Source of the DNA: an uncultured Lachnospiraceae bacterium
Lineage (GTDB): Bacteria; Bacillota; Clostridia; Lachnospirales; Lachnospiraceae
Direction: 5' to 3'
Assembly: GCA_910587105.1 (NCBI GenBank)
Contig: CAJUMB010000010.1
Coordinates: 1-64,000 of the forward strand
Length of the DNA: 64,000 bases
Positions 31,265-40,103 of this stretch are shown here, one piece after another. The notes beneath the pieces are model-generated. The model saw only the letters and a program-made list of their open reading frames with translations, was not told the DNA's origin and made no database searches. The translations under genes were made by a program, and so were the position numbers. Each line of letters starts with the position of its first letter. The first letter of the stretch is position 1.

Positions 31265-31489
31265 ATGCAGCAGGAACAAATGACGCCGGAAGAAATGCTG
31301 GCTGAAGTGGATCATGCGATTTATACAATCTGCGTGGGCGGCCAGAGCTATCGGATAGGCTCCCGTCAGCTTACCCGGGCAGATTTAAAAACACTTTATA
31401 GTATAAAAAACAGCCTTGCGGAACAGATAACAGCGGGAAATCAGGGCCTGCTCGACAACTGCAGTGTGGCTGTGTTTGACCGCAGATAG
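31265..31489 (+). CDS. Head-tail joining protein gpW
   Basis: A 74-residue protein of the lambda gpW family: MTPEEMLAEVDHAIYTICV followed by GQSYRIGSRQLTRADLKTLYSIKNSL. gpW completes the filled head. GGGAGGAA precedes the ATG at 31265. The order terminase, W, portal, protease is the lambda order. Confidence 0.88.
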   Translation: MQQEQMTPEEMLAEVDHAIYTICVGGQSYRIGSRQLTRADLKTLYSIKNSLAEQITAGNQGLLDNCSVAVFDRR

Positions 31490-31498
31490 GAGATGCAG

Positions 31499-33115
31499 AT
31501 GGGGAATGTATTGGACAATATCATTGGATTTATTTCCCCGGCGGCGGGGGCAAAGCGGGAGGCCTGGCGCCGGCATCTGGATGAGCAGCGCAGCTATGAC
31601 GCAGGCAGTTATGACCGCCTCAACGCAGGATGGATTGCCTATAACCAGTCTGCAGAACAGACAGACCGCTACAGCCGCGATACCGTAAGGGCCAGAGCGC
31701 GGGATCTGGAGCGCAACAGTGACATGGCCAATAGTGTGATCGGAGCGTACAAGCGTAATGTAGTGGGGCTTGGCTGGACGCTTCAGGCACGGACTCCCAG
31801 CGAAAGCCTGAACAGAAAAATCGAAGAGGCATGGACACAGTGGTGCAAGCGGAAAAATTGTGATGTGACGGAGACGCAGAGTTTTAACCAGATGATGCGG
31901 ATGGCGGTGAAGCGAAAAAAAGTAGACGGAGGAATTCTGTTTAAAAAATGCTACACCAGCGGCGGACTTGTGCCGTTTAAACTGCAGGCGTTGGAAGTTG
32001 ATGAGCTGGATATTGGACGTGCGGCTCCCCGTGATTCCAGGTGTCGCGTCATCGGTGGGATTGAGCTGAATACGTATAACAAGGCCGTCGGGTATTGGAT
32101 TCAACAGTACAGCATAGATGGATTCGGCCAGATGGAACCAGTATATGTGCCGGCAAAGGATATCATTTACTATTTTACAAAAGACCGCCCTTCTCAGATC
32201 CGGGAAATGAGCGACCTTGCGCCTGCAATTACAAGGGTGCGGGATGCAAATGAATTTATGACCGCAGTTTCCGTGAAAGAACGGATAGCTGCCTGTCTTG
32301 CGGTTTTTATTAAAAAGATCACTCCTTCCTCCGGGAATTTCGGCAGCTTTCGGGGAATGGGGCCGCAGGATGCCAAAGTCAGCGGAGATTATGAGGGGAA
32401 GAAAATCAGTCCCGGCATGATCAAAGAGCTGAATGCGGGTGATGAAATCCAGGTCGTAAACCCCACCGGGCAGGCAACGGATGCCGCCAGCTATATCAAG
32501 CTGCAGCAGCGTCTCATCGGGGCAGGCCAGGGGCTGTCTTATGAAGCCACCAGCCGGGATATGAGCCAGAGCAACTATTCCAGTGCCCGTCAGGGAATTA
32601 TTGAGGATGAGCAAACCTACATAGAAGACGTGGAGCTTTTGCAGGAAGTAGTGATGGATGAGGTCTACGAGACTTTTATCATTTCTGGTGTTTTATCCGG
32701 CCTTTTTGATGTTCCCCAATTTTGGGAGGATAAGCAAAAATATCTGAAACATGAATGGGTAGCAGCGCCGAAGAAGTGGATTGACCCGCTTAAAGAAGCG
32801 AATGCCACAAAGATTGCTTTGCAGACCGGGCAGAAGACCTTCCAACAGATTGCGGCGGAAAATGGAAAGGACTGGAAAGATCAGATCGATGAGACAGTTG
32901 CAGTATTGGAATATGCAAGGAAAAAAGGGGTAGAGTTAGGGGGTGTTATATTTGACAGGACAGAGGCAGAGCTCACGCCTGCGAACAAAAAAGAGCCGGA
33001 GTCTCCGGCAGTGTCCATCGTACCTGCAGGTCAGGAAGATGGGGACGGACAGTCCGGCGCAGGATCAGTCAGCGGGGAAGGACAACAGGGGGAAGGATCA
33101 GGTACGAGCGTTTAG
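31499..33115 (+). CDS. Portal protein (lambda gpB family)
   Basis: A 538-residue portal monomer that forms the dodecameric ring at the head vertex. Lambda-type features include WRRHLDEQRSYDAGSYDRLN, a RNSDMANSVIGAYKRNVVG segment and GQGLSYEATSRDMSQSNYSS. TAGGAG is 6 bp before the ATG at 31499. The C-terminal 40 residues are glycine- and serine-rich and overlap the start of the protease gene in another frame. Confidence 0.95.
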   Translation: MGNVLDNIIGFISPAAGAKREAWRRHLDEQRSYDAGSYDRLNAGWIAYNQSAEQTDRYSRDTVRARARDLERNSDMANSVIGAYKRNVVGLGWTLQARTPSESLNRKIEEAWTQWCKRKNCDVTETQSFNQMMRMAVKRKKVDGGILFKKCYTSGGLVPFKLQALEVDELDIGRAAPRDSRCRVIGGIELNTYNKAVGYWIQQYSIDGFGQMEPVYVPAKDIIYYFTKDRPSQIREMSDLAPAITRVRDANEFMTAVSVKERIAACLAVFIKKITPSSGNFGSFRGMGPQDAKVSGDYEGKKISPGMIKELNAGDEIQVVNPTGQATDAASYIKLQQRLIGAGQGLSYEATSRDMSQSNYSSARQGIIEDEQTYIEDVELLQEVVMDEVYETFIISGVLSGLFDVPQFWEDKQKYLKHEWVAAPKKWIDPLKEANATKIALQTGQKTFQQIAAENGKDWKDQIDETVAVLEYARKKGVELGGVIFDRTEAELTPANKKEPESPAVSIVPAGQEDGDGQSGAGSVSGEGQQGEGSGTSV

Positions 33116-33686
33116 TGATGCGGACATACGGGCCATGGAAGGGGAGGGAAATGAGCGGAAGTTCATCTTATCATTTTCCAGCGAGGAACCTTATGAACGT
33201 TTCTGGGGCCGGGAGATCCTGGATCACAGCCCCGATGCGGTAGACCTGACCCGGCTGGGCTCCATCGGCGTACTCCTGTATAACCACAACCGGGACGCAG
33301 TGCTGGGGAAAATAGAACGTGTCTGGCTGGAGGGGCAGCGCGGCATGGCGGAGGTCGAGTTTGATACTGATGAGGCCTCCGAAGTGATCTTCCAGAAAGT
33401 CAAGAGCGGGACGCTCAAAGGGGTGTCCGTCGGGTACAGGATAAACGTGATCGAAGAGGTGAAAGCAGGTGCAGTATCCACCGATGGACGTTTTGCAGGT
33501 CCCTGCGATGTTGCCAGGAAATGGATGCCTTATGAGATTAGCATTGTGAGTGTACCTGCAGATGCTACGGTGGGGGTCGGTCGCGTACTGGGAGGGCGGG
33601 ATTCTCCGGAACCATCGGGGACGCTTACATATTTCGAGGCGCAGTTACAGTTAAATTATAACAAGAGTCAGGAGGTAGACATATGA
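33039..33686 (+). CDS. Prohead protease (HK97 family)
   Basis: A 215-residue serine protease for capsid maturation. Core motifs are YERFWGREILDHSPDAVDL, IGVLLYNHNRDAVLGKI (the active-site histidine region), SGTLKGVSVGYRI (active-site serine) and YEISIVSVPADATV. An ATG at 33039 is used because conserved sequence (VRAFSDADIRAME) precedes the next in-frame ATG. This start overlaps the portal gene by 77 bp; GGAAG is a weak ribosome binding site. Confidence 0.9.
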   Translation: MGTDSPAQDQSAGKDNRGKDQVRAFSDADIRAMEGEGNERKFILSFSSEEPYERFWGREILDHSPDAVDLTRLGSIGVLLYNHNRDAVLGKIERVWLEGQRGMAEVEFDTDEASEVIFQKVKSGTLKGVSVGYRINVIEEVKAGAVSTDGRFAGPCDVARKWMPYEISIVSVPADATVGVGRVLGGRDSPEPSGTLTYFEAQLQLNYNKSQEVDI

Positions 33687-35260
33687 CACCGAAACAGAGG
33701 CGGGAAGCCGCAATGCTAAAGCAGCAGGCCATCGTAAACGCCGCCAAGGCAGAGGGCAGCCGGGCGCTGACAGCAGAAGAACAGGCAGAATTTGAAACTT
33801 ACCAGCGGGAAATTGAAGAGGCAAATGCAGAGATTGAAGCACTGGAGAGAGGACTTGCCGGAGGTACCGGAGCTCCTGCAGCACCTCCGGCAGCGAATCC
33901 CCAGCAGACACCGCCCCCAGCAACAGCACTGCAGACAGTACCTGCAGAGGGACAGCGGAGTGCAACCGAGGCAGAACGCAACCGGGTAACGGAGATTATG
34001 GCACTTTGCCGGGACTTCGACGTGGATCCGGCGGAGCATATCCGCAACGGTTCCAGTCTGGATCAGGTGCGCAGTGCCATTCTGGATGGCATGAGACAGA
34101 CGGGCGTTCCAGTGAGCGTGCAGGTTACCAGGGATGAGGGCGACACTTTCCGGGAGCGCGCATCGGATGCTCTTATGATGCGGGCGGGGCTTTCCGTGGA
34201 AAATCCTGTGGAAGGGGCAGGTGAACTGCGCGCCATGAGTCTCCGGGATCTCGGTATCGAGTGCCTGGGGAGGGATGGGCGTGATACCATGTCCCTTCTC
34301 CGGATGCAGCCGGATGAGATGTACGCGGAGCTCTGCCGTCAGTTTTATAATCCTACAGCGGCTTTTCCTGCAATCCTGGATAATACCATCAGAAAGAGCA
34401 TTGTCCAGCTTTATAATGAGGTGCCCACGACTTTCCAGGCGTGGACTACAAAGGGCAGCCTGAAAGACTTTAAGATTACAGTTGACCACGAATATGTAAT
34501 CGGAGGGATGGGCGATTTCCTTCTGGTGCCGGAAAACGGAGAGCTGAAACCCATGATCCCGAAAACGGAACTGCTGCCCAGCCGCAAGCTTGACACCTAT
34601 GGGCGGACGTTTTCCATGACCCGCCAGGCATTTATCAACGATGACATCGGATTTTTGACCCGTGTTCCAGGGCTTTACGCGGCATCGGCAAAGAAAACCA
34701 TTGATAAGGCGGTTTACGGCGTGATTTATGACAACAAAGAGATTTTTGACAAGACCAGCCTTTTCCATAAGAACCATAAGAACCTGATGACAAAGGGCAG
34801 CAAGCCCACCCAGGCATCCATCCAGGCCATGATCCTCATGATGCAGCACCAGAGGGATCAGTTCGGGGAGGCCATCTACATTACGCCCCAGCACATCATT
34901 GTGCCCGTGGGCTACGAATTTGACCTTGCGGTGATCCTGCACAGCGCCCAGGCGGTGGGAAGCAATAACAATGACGTCAACCCGCTGTGCAACTACCCCA
35001 TCAACATCATCCAGACACCGGTCCTTAACGCTATGGCTGGGGATAATGCGGTGCCATGGTTTATGACGGCCAATGCCGCAAGTGCACTGGGCATCCAGGT
35101 AGACTACCTGAACGGACAGGAAACCCCCACCGTAAGGAGGATGGAGACGCCGGGCGTATTAGGATTCCAGTGGGATATTTATCTTGACTGGGGAGTCGCT
35201 GTAAGGGATTTCCGTGGAATCGCAAAAAATCCTGGAGAGAAAATTGAAGCAGCGGCATAA
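33683..35260 (+). CDS. Major capsid protein (HK97/Mu gpT-like)
   Basis: A 525-residue capsid protein. Residues 1-130 are a helical, Q/A/P-rich scaffold-like delta domain (AAMLKQQAIVNAAKAEG, then a proline-rich linker). The folded part includes TFQAWTTKGSLKDFKITVDH, GRTFSMTRQAFINDDIGF and a C-terminal WDIYLDWGVAVRDFRG, which match Mu-type major head subunits. The protease encoded just upstream probably removes the delta domain. AGGAGG precedes the ATG. Confidence 0.93.
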   Translation: MTPKQRREAAMLKQQAIVNAAKAEGSRALTAEEQAEFETYQREIEEANAEIEALERGLAGGTGAPAAPPAANPQQTPPPATALQTVPAEGQRSATEAERNRVTEIMALCRDFDVDPAEHIRNGSSLDQVRSAILDGMRQTGVPVSVQVTRDEGDTFRERASDALMMRAGLSVENPVEGAGELRAMSLRDLGIECLGRDGRDTMSLLRMQPDEMYAELCRQFYNPTAAFPAILDNTIRKSIVQLYNEVPTTFQAWTTKGSLKDFKITVDHEYVIGGMGDFLLVPENGELKPMIPKTELLPSRKLDTYGRTFSMTRQAFINDDIGFLTRVPGLYAASAKKTIDKAVYGVIYDNKEIFDKTSLFHKNHKNLMTKGSKPTQASIQAMILMMQHQRDQFGEAIYITPQHIIVPVGYEFDLAVILHSAQAVGSNNNDVNPLCNYPINIIQTPVLNAMAGDNAVPWFMTANAASALGIQVDYLNGQETPTVRRMETPGVLGFQWDIYLDWGVAVRDFRGIAKNPGEKIEAAA

Positions 35261-35279
35261 GGAAAGGGGGATGAAAGCC

Positions 35280-35654
35280 ATGGGTAAAGCTGCATATTGG
35301 CAGAGAGGGGAAACCATCGACTATATCAATAAGACAGAAGAAACGATTGAAGCAGGTTCGGTGGTATCTTTCGGGAAACGTATTGGAATAACAGGTACAG
35401 ATATTGCACCGGGAGAAACAGGAAGTCTCCATGTAGAAGGAGTGTTTGAAGTCACGAAAAGCGGAGGCGCTATTGAGGCCGGGGATGAGGTGTATCTTGA
35501 TGTAGCGGCTATGCTGGCCAGGATGGACGCGGTTGCCATTCCATCCACGAATGGTATATTCAACTCCACGGTACAGAATGGCATCCGTGCTGGGTATGCG
35601 GTGCAGGACGCAGATGCGGATGCGGAAACAGTATTTGTAAAAATCAACGCATGA
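35280..35654 (+). CDS. DUF2190 capsid decoration/stabilising protein
   Basis: A 124-residue beta-rich protein. AAYWQRGETIDYINKTEETI, GSVVSFGKRIGITGTDIAPGE and AGYAVQDADADAETVFVKI are typical of DUF2190 proteins, which bind the capsid surface. An ATG at 35271 is in frame, but family members start as at 35280. It follows the capsid gene by 19 bp. Confidence 0.85.
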   Translation: MGKAAYWQRGETIDYINKTEETIEAGSVVSFGKRIGITGTDIAPGETGSLHVEGVFEVTKSGGAIEAGDEVYLDVAAMLARMDAVAIPSTNGIFNSTVQNGIRAGYAVQDADADAETVFVKINA

Positions 35655-35816
35655 TGCCCAAAATAATCGAGAAAGCACGTCAAGTTTCTGCCCCGGTCGG
35701 GCTTACGGGTACCGCATACCCGTCTGCTGGCTCGGGCATGGATTTGATCGGAAAGCCGCCGCCCAGGAGCCTGCGGGGCGCGCGGCCGGAACCATCCAAA
35801 GGAAGGAGAAAATCCC
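35655..35816. other. Non-coding structured stretch inside the head operon
   Basis: These 160 bp hold no convincing gene. Two small hairpins (GCCC-N5-GGGC at 35690-35702 and ACGGGTA-N5-TACCCGT at 35705-35723) are followed by a very GC-rich segment. In an otherwise tightly packed operon this suggests an RNA element or a remnant. Confidence 0.45.
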
Positions 35817-36170
35817 ATGCATAAGAAAATGACTTTTAAAGAGCTGTTGAAACAGGATGTAAATGCCATGTTTCTCAACCCAGAAGAATTTGGTGAGACA
35901 CATGTTGTCAATGGCCAGGAGATGGTGATCATCATTGACAATAATGAGCAGATTGAACGGGAGAAACGTGTTGGACAGTCTGTGGGCGGTATTTATGCGA
36001 ATCAGAAACTGATATATGTGGCGGCGGCTGATTTCAGGGAACTTCCTAAGCAGGGTTCCAAGATGATGTTGGACGGAGAGGTATATCTGGTAGATGACGC
36101 CATCGTTGAAGGAGATATGTATTCGATCACGATCAGCGCTAATCGGGGGCAGGGGAAGAAACAGAGATGA
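35817..36170 (+). CDS. Head-tail connector protein (gpFII-like)
   Basis: A 117-residue protein (KKMTFKELLKQDVNAMFLNP, EFGETHVVNGQEMVIIIDNN, then a beta-rich C-terminal ADFRELPKQGSKMMLDGEVYLV). This matches the small head-completion or stopper proteins at this position in lambda/Mu-like phages. AAAGGAAGGAG precedes the ATG. It overlaps the next gene by 4 bp. Confidence 0.75.
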   Translation: MHKKMTFKELLKQDVNAMFLNPEEFGETHVVNGQEMVIIIDNNEQIEREKRVGQSVGGIYANQKLIYVAAADFRELPKQGSKMMLDGEVYLVDDAIVEGDMYSITISANRGQGKKQR

Positions 36171-36757
36171 TTAAGTATGAGCTGAGCCAGTCAGACCTGC
36201 GGTATGTCCAGCGGAAACTGAAAGAAAATAAAGAAAAAGCTCCAAGAGTGATAAAAAATGCGGTCAATCATACAGCAAAACAGGCGCGGAAAGAGCTGGC
36301 CGGGGGAGTACAGGCCGCCTATGCAGTAAAATCCGGCGGATTCAATTCGCGAGTAAAAATCCAGAATGCGACAACACGCCGGCTTTATGCCGTAATCCGG
36401 ATAAAAGGCAGGACGCTTACTATTGGCCGTTTCCATACTACCACACCGAAAAAAGGGGCTAAGGCAGATATCATAAAAAAGGGACTGAAAGAGCTGAAAC
36501 GTCCGCTTCCCGAAAAAAAGGAAAAAGGGGAAGATGAAGGTGAAGAAAAATATGCCAGTGCGTTTAAGCGCAAAGGGTTGATTATGCAGAGAAAAACCGG
36601 GGACCGGTATCCGCTTAAAGTCCTGCGTGCGGTATCCGCACCAAAAATGTTTGAAAAAGTCTATGAAGGCGATCGAGGTGTTAAGGGAGCATTAAACCCT
36701 GTAATTAAAAAGACACTGCATAGTGAGATCAGGAAGGAAATCAAAAAAATAATATGA
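36167..36757 (+). CDS. Minor tail protein Z-like (tail completion)
   Basis: A 196-residue basic protein: VIKNAVNHTAKQARKELAGG, then FNSRVKIQNATTRRLYAVIR and a lysine/glutamate-rich middle. The ending FEKVYEGDRGVKGALNPV is typical of the phage minor tail protein Z family, which terminates the tail at the head-proximal end. Starts in an ATGA overlap. Confidence 0.8.
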   Translation: MIKYELSQSDLRYVQRKLKENKEKAPRVIKNAVNHTAKQARKELAGGVQAAYAVKSGGFNSRVKIQNATTRRLYAVIRIKGRTLTIGRFHTTTPKKGAKADIIKKGLKELKRPLPEKKEKGEDEGEEKYASAFKRKGLIMQRKTGDRYPLKVLRAVSAPKMFEKVYEGDRGVKGALNPVIKKTLHSEIRKEIKKII

Positions 36758-36767
36758 GGATTATAGA

Positions 36768-37244
36768 ATGACAATATTGGATCTGCAAGATGAGCTGGCA
36801 CAGGAAGTCGGATTGATATTAAAAGATATTGTGACCACAGATGCATCAGGGGAAAAAGTGCAGGGCGTGACTGTTCATAAACAACAGCTGCCAGTTATTT
36901 TATCGAATGAAGCGGATGCAGATGATTTGTTTCCCTATGCATTGGTTGAAGTGTACTACGGCAGTACAGAACATGATGAGACTCCATGGACGGTAAGTAC
37001 AGAAATACAGGTGGCTGTGTGCGATAAGGATGTGTCAAACCAGGGGCATCAGCATGTCGCCGTTATGTGCCAGCGTATCATAAACCGGTTTTGCGAAGAG
37101 CCTCTTCTGGCGCAGAAATACAGGGCACAGCCTGAAATTGAGTGGGCGGTGCAAAGTGAAGATTCGTACCCCTATTTTTTCGGATTTGTCCGGATAAAAT
37201 TCAGTGTACCTAAAATTGGAAGGAGGATACCTGATTATGACTAA
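36768..37244 (+). CDS. Tail completion protein, minor tail U-like position
   Basis: A 158-residue protein (ILDLQDELAQEVGLILKDI ... QLPVILSNEADADDLFPYAL ... TPWTVSTEIQVAVCDKDVSNQ) ending in a beta-rich FVRIKFSVPKIGRR. Its position, length and pattern match proteins found between the Z-like and sheath genes of Mu-like and clostridial myophages. Exact family not certain. Confidence 0.65.
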   Translation: MTILDLQDELAQEVGLILKDIVTTDASGEKVQGVTVHKQQLPVILSNEADADDLFPYALVEVYYGSTEHDETPWTVSTEIQVAVCDKDVSNQGHQHVAVMCQRIINRFCEEPLLAQKYRAQPEIEWAVQSEDSYPYFFGFVRIKFSVPKIGRRIPDYD

Positions 37245-37581
37245 CGATAAAAGCAATAAAAATGAGACAGAGGTTTTTCCGGCAGAGACCGCAGGTACGA
37301 CGGCGGCTGTACCAAAAGCCATAAAGAAAAGGGTGGAAAAGAAAGAACCTTTGATGTATGTGGGGCCTACAGCGCCGGATATCGGGATACAGAACCGGGT
37401 GTATACAAAAATTCCAGACAGCGCGGAAAAATTGTCTGAAAGAATCCCTGAAATCAGGCTGCTTTTTATCCCTGTAAAGCATTACCCGATCGCCAACCGG
37501 ATGCTGAGAGAAGGCGGCGGCTACATCTATAGTGCGTATCTGAAAGCCGCGGAAATGAGAAAAGGAGAATCTAAAATATGA
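37237..37581 (+). CDS. Small tail-region protein before the sheath gene
   Basis: A 114-residue protein with a disordered N-terminal half and a conserved MYVGPTAPDIGIQNRVYT segment, then IRLLFIPVKHYPIANRML. It sits between the tail completion protein and the sheath gene, where Mu-like phages have a small uncharacterised gene. AGGAGG precedes the ATG; the next gene overlaps by 4 bp. Confidence 0.65.
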   Translation: MTNDKSNKNETEVFPAETAGTTAAVPKAIKKRVEKKEPLMYVGPTAPDIGIQNRVYTKIPDSAEKLSERIPEIRLLFIPVKHYPIANRMLREGGGYIYSAYLKAAEMRKGESKI

Positions 37582-39032
37582 CCAGACACGGAATATTTAT
37601 CATTGAAGAGGCAACAGCCCTGACTGTGCCGGTTACCGGCTATAGTGCCGTACAGGTGGTAATCGGTACAGCACCTGTAAATATGCTGGATGACCCGGCG
37701 GGAGCCGTGAATATCCCGATAATGGCATCAAAAGCGGCTGAGGCAATGGAAAAACTGGGGTACTGCACGGACTTTAAAAAGTATACGCTCTGTCAGACTA
37801 TGCATGTAACCAGCAATATCTATCAGGTGGCCCCGGTAATTTATATCAATGTCCTTAATCCTGAGAAGCACAAAAAAACATTAGATACAGCTGAGGTTAC
37901 TGTGGATTCCCTCCGGGCAGTTGTGGAAACTGCTGGCGTTCTGCGGGATGGATTGACTGTATCGGCATCAGGGGAAGCGCTGGAGCTGTTAAAAGACTAT
38001 ACGTTAAGCTATGATATCAACGGGTATCTGGTTATCAGCCTGGTAGCTGGCGGAGCAGGCGCTGGGGCGGACAAACTCACTGTAGCCGGGAATGTTCTTG
38101 ATCCGGATGCGGTAACAAAAGAGGACATCATCGGTGCATATGATCCAGAAACAGGAAAAGAAACAGGCATGGAGCTGATCCGGCAGGTATATCCTAAATT
38201 CGGAATTGTGCCAAGCGTTGCTCTTTCACCAGGCTATTCCCAAATTCCTGAAGTTGGAATTGCATTGTCTGCGAAAATGGCCAATATAAACGGCGTATTC
38301 AAAGGCATCGCCCTATTAGACTTAGATACCGAAAAAGCCCGTAAATATACGGACTGCAAAGACGTGAAAGAAAACAGCGGGTTTACATCTGAATTCTGTT
38401 ATCCTCTCTGGCCGTCATTCAAGGCAGGAGAGCTGATATTTGCGGCATCTGCTGTTGTTGGGGCGCTGTTGACCTATGTGGACGCGTCAAACGATGATGT
38501 GCCCAGCATATCGCCCTCCAACAAGATCATGGGAGTAACGGGAACCTGTCTTGCAGATGGAACAGAGATTATTATGGATCAAGACCAGGCAAGTGCGGTG
38601 AATATGTACGGTGTTGCTACAGCATTTAATTCCAATGGATGGCGCTTATGGGGAAATTATACGGGCGCATTTCCAGCAGTCACGGATGCAAAATATATGT
38701 GGCTTCCAGTCCGGCGGATGTTTAACTGGCAGGGTAATACGTTTATTCAGACGTACATCTCAAAAGCTGATGATCCGATGAATCCTATTTTGATAGAGAA
38801 CATCGTGGATTCGGAAAATATCCGGTGTGCGGCATATGCGCCTGATAAGTGGGCGGGAGCATCTATCGAGTATACTGCTGAGGATAATCCGGTTACGGAT
38901 ATTCTGGCCGGGAAAATGACATTCCGGCAGCACATTGCCCCATATACGCCAGCCCAGGAGATCACAAATAGATTAAGCTACGATGTATCCATGCTGAAAA
39001 CGGCATTAACTGGAGAAAGCGGAGGTGAATAA
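37578..39032 (+). CDS. Contractile tail sheath protein
   Basis: A 484-residue sheath subunit (P2 gpFI/Mu gpL type): an N-terminal YSAVQVVIGTAPVNMLDDP segment, GIVPSVALSPGYSQIPEVGI and a C-terminal RRMFNWQGNTFIQTYISKADD plus IRCAAYAPDKWAGASIEYTA. Sheath contraction drives the tube through the envelope, so this phage is a myovirus. Next gene is the tube protein 2 bp downstream. Confidence 0.93.
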   Translation: MTRHGIFIIEEATALTVPVTGYSAVQVVIGTAPVNMLDDPAGAVNIPIMASKAAEAMEKLGYCTDFKKYTLCQTMHVTSNIYQVAPVIYINVLNPEKHKKTLDTAEVTVDSLRAVVETAGVLRDGLTVSASGEALELLKDYTLSYDINGYLVISLVAGGAGAGADKLTVAGNVLDPDAVTKEDIIGAYDPETGKETGMELIRQVYPKFGIVPSVALSPGYSQIPEVGIALSAKMANINGVFKGIALLDLDTEKARKYTDCKDVKENSGFTSEFCYPLWPSFKAGELIFAASAVVGALLTYVDASNDDVPSISPSNKIMGVTGTCLADGTEIIMDQDQASAVNMYGVATAFNSNGWRLWGNYTGAFPAVTDAKYMWLPVRRMFNWQGNTFIQTYISKADDPMNPILIENIVDSENIRCAAYAPDKWAGASIEYTAEDNPVTDILAGKMTFRQHIAPYTPAQEITNRLSYDVSMLKTALTGESGGE

Positions 39033-39034
39033 AG

Positions 39035-39568
39035 ATGTCAGCATCAAATGTTCTTATCCCTGAATTAGTAAACCATTATAACGTTTACAATGATAAATCC
39101 AAGAAATTGGTAGGGATATCAGGGGAAGTCAATCTTGGAGAATTAAAAAGCATGGTGGACACAGTGGAAGGCGCAGGAATGCTGGGGGAGTACGAAGCTC
39201 CGGCAACCGGACAGTATTCCTCGCTTAAAATCAAGATTCCCTTTGCGATTTTATATGGGCAGATTTTTGAATTGATGGACACCACCGAGGCACTTCAGCT
39301 GACGCTAAGGGGCTCCCTTCAGGGCATTGACCAAAAGACTTTCAAGGTTGATACCTATCCCGTCAAAATCGTGGTGAGGGGCCGTGTGACAAACGCCAGC
39401 CTGGGCAAGATGGTCAAGGCGAAAAAGGGTGAACCTGAGCTTGAACTGGAAGTGATATATCTCAAAATCATGATAGATGGAGAAGAAACGCTTGAACTTG
39501 ATAAACTCAACTTCCGATTCTTGTTAAATGGAGAAGACATGATGGCTAAGATTCGCAGCCAGATTTAG
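39035..39568 (+). CDS. Tail tube protein (P2 gpFII type)
   Basis: A 177-residue tube protein. The N-terminal LIPELVNHYNVYNDKSKKLV, then SGEVNLGELKSMVDTVEGAG and the C-terminal EVIYLKIMIDGEETLELDKLN are hallmarks of P2-type major tail tube proteins. It forms hexameric rings whose number is set by the tape measure. Confidence 0.92.
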   Translation: MSASNVLIPELVNHYNVYNDKSKKLVGISGEVNLGELKSMVDTVEGAGMLGEYEAPATGQYSSLKIKIPFAILYGQIFELMDTTEALQLTLRGSLQGIDQKTFKVDTYPVKIVVRGRVTNASLGKMVKAKKGEPELELEVIYLKIMIDGEETLELDKLNFRFLLNGEDMMAKIRSQI

Positions 39569-39582
39569 AAAGGAGAAGGAAT

Positions 39583-39951
39583 ATGGAACAGAATCATGCA
39601 AAAGTAAAAGAAATCGTTGAGGTAAAATCCGGCAAAGTGGAAGTGACACTGGATGAAGAAAATATTCTGGAGTTTACTAAAACCTATGAATTTGAAGGAG
39701 AAAAAATTTCTACTCTTGATTTATCGGGATTGAAGGACCTTACTGCAGAAACCATGATCCGGGCAGGAAATATTATGGCGCAGGCTGGGACAGCCGCTGT
39801 TGTGCCTGAGAACAACCTGCATTATGCGCTGATTATCGCGGCAGACGCAACAGGGATGCCGATTGAATTTTTTAAAAAATTAAATCTCAGAGATGCCATT
39901 CAGGTAAAAACCCGGGTTACCCGGGTTTTTTACGGCTTGGAATCAAACTGA
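39583..39951 (+). CDS. Tail assembly chaperone (short form)
   Basis: A 122-residue protein (GKVEVTLDEENILEFTKTY, LDLSGLKDLTAETMIRAGN, DATGMPIEFFKKLNLRDAI) equivalent to P2 gpE or lambda gpG: it binds the tape measure during tail assembly. A -1 frameshift near 39926-39932 would add a second domain ending at 40085. AAAGGAG precedes the ATG. Confidence 0.85.
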   Translation: MEQNHAKVKEIVEVKSGKVEVTLDEENILEFTKTYEFEGEKISTLDLSGLKDLTAETMIRAGNIMAQAGTAAVVPENNLHYALIIAADATGMPIEFFKKLNLRDAIQVKTRVTRVFYGLESN

Positions 39952-40085
39952 GTGATGCGGGGAAAATCAGGAAGCTGTGCATGGCCTTAGCTTCCCGCAT
40001 CGGAAATTATGGATATATTGTGACGCAGCCTGTTTATGAAGTGCTGAACATGTGTAAAGCCTGGAAAGAGCTGCAGGAGGAGTAG
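39930..40085 (+). CDS. Tail assembly chaperone extension (-1 frame)
   Basis: This frame has no start codon but continues the chaperone in -1: after TTT codons it reads LRLGIKLSDAGKIRKLCM and ends KAWKELQEE at 40085. A hairpin (AAAACCCGGG with CCCGGGTTTT, 39908-39930) and a run of six T (39926-39931) mark the shift point. The product corresponds to P2 gpE+E' or lambda gpGT. The P-site slip TTT to TTT is possible, though it is not a canonical tandem heptamer. Confidence 0.75.
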   Translation, partial: LRLGIKLSDAGKIRKLCMALASRIGNYGYIVTQPVYEVLNMCKAWKELQEE

Positions 40086-40103
40086 GAAGGAGGCGGGGAG
40101 GCC

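Noticed and set aside
31385..34942. Long minus-strand frames (409 and 408 codons) opposite portal and capsid genes
   Set aside because: They are shadows of the coding strand. The plus-strand products are clear portal and capsid proteins in the right order.
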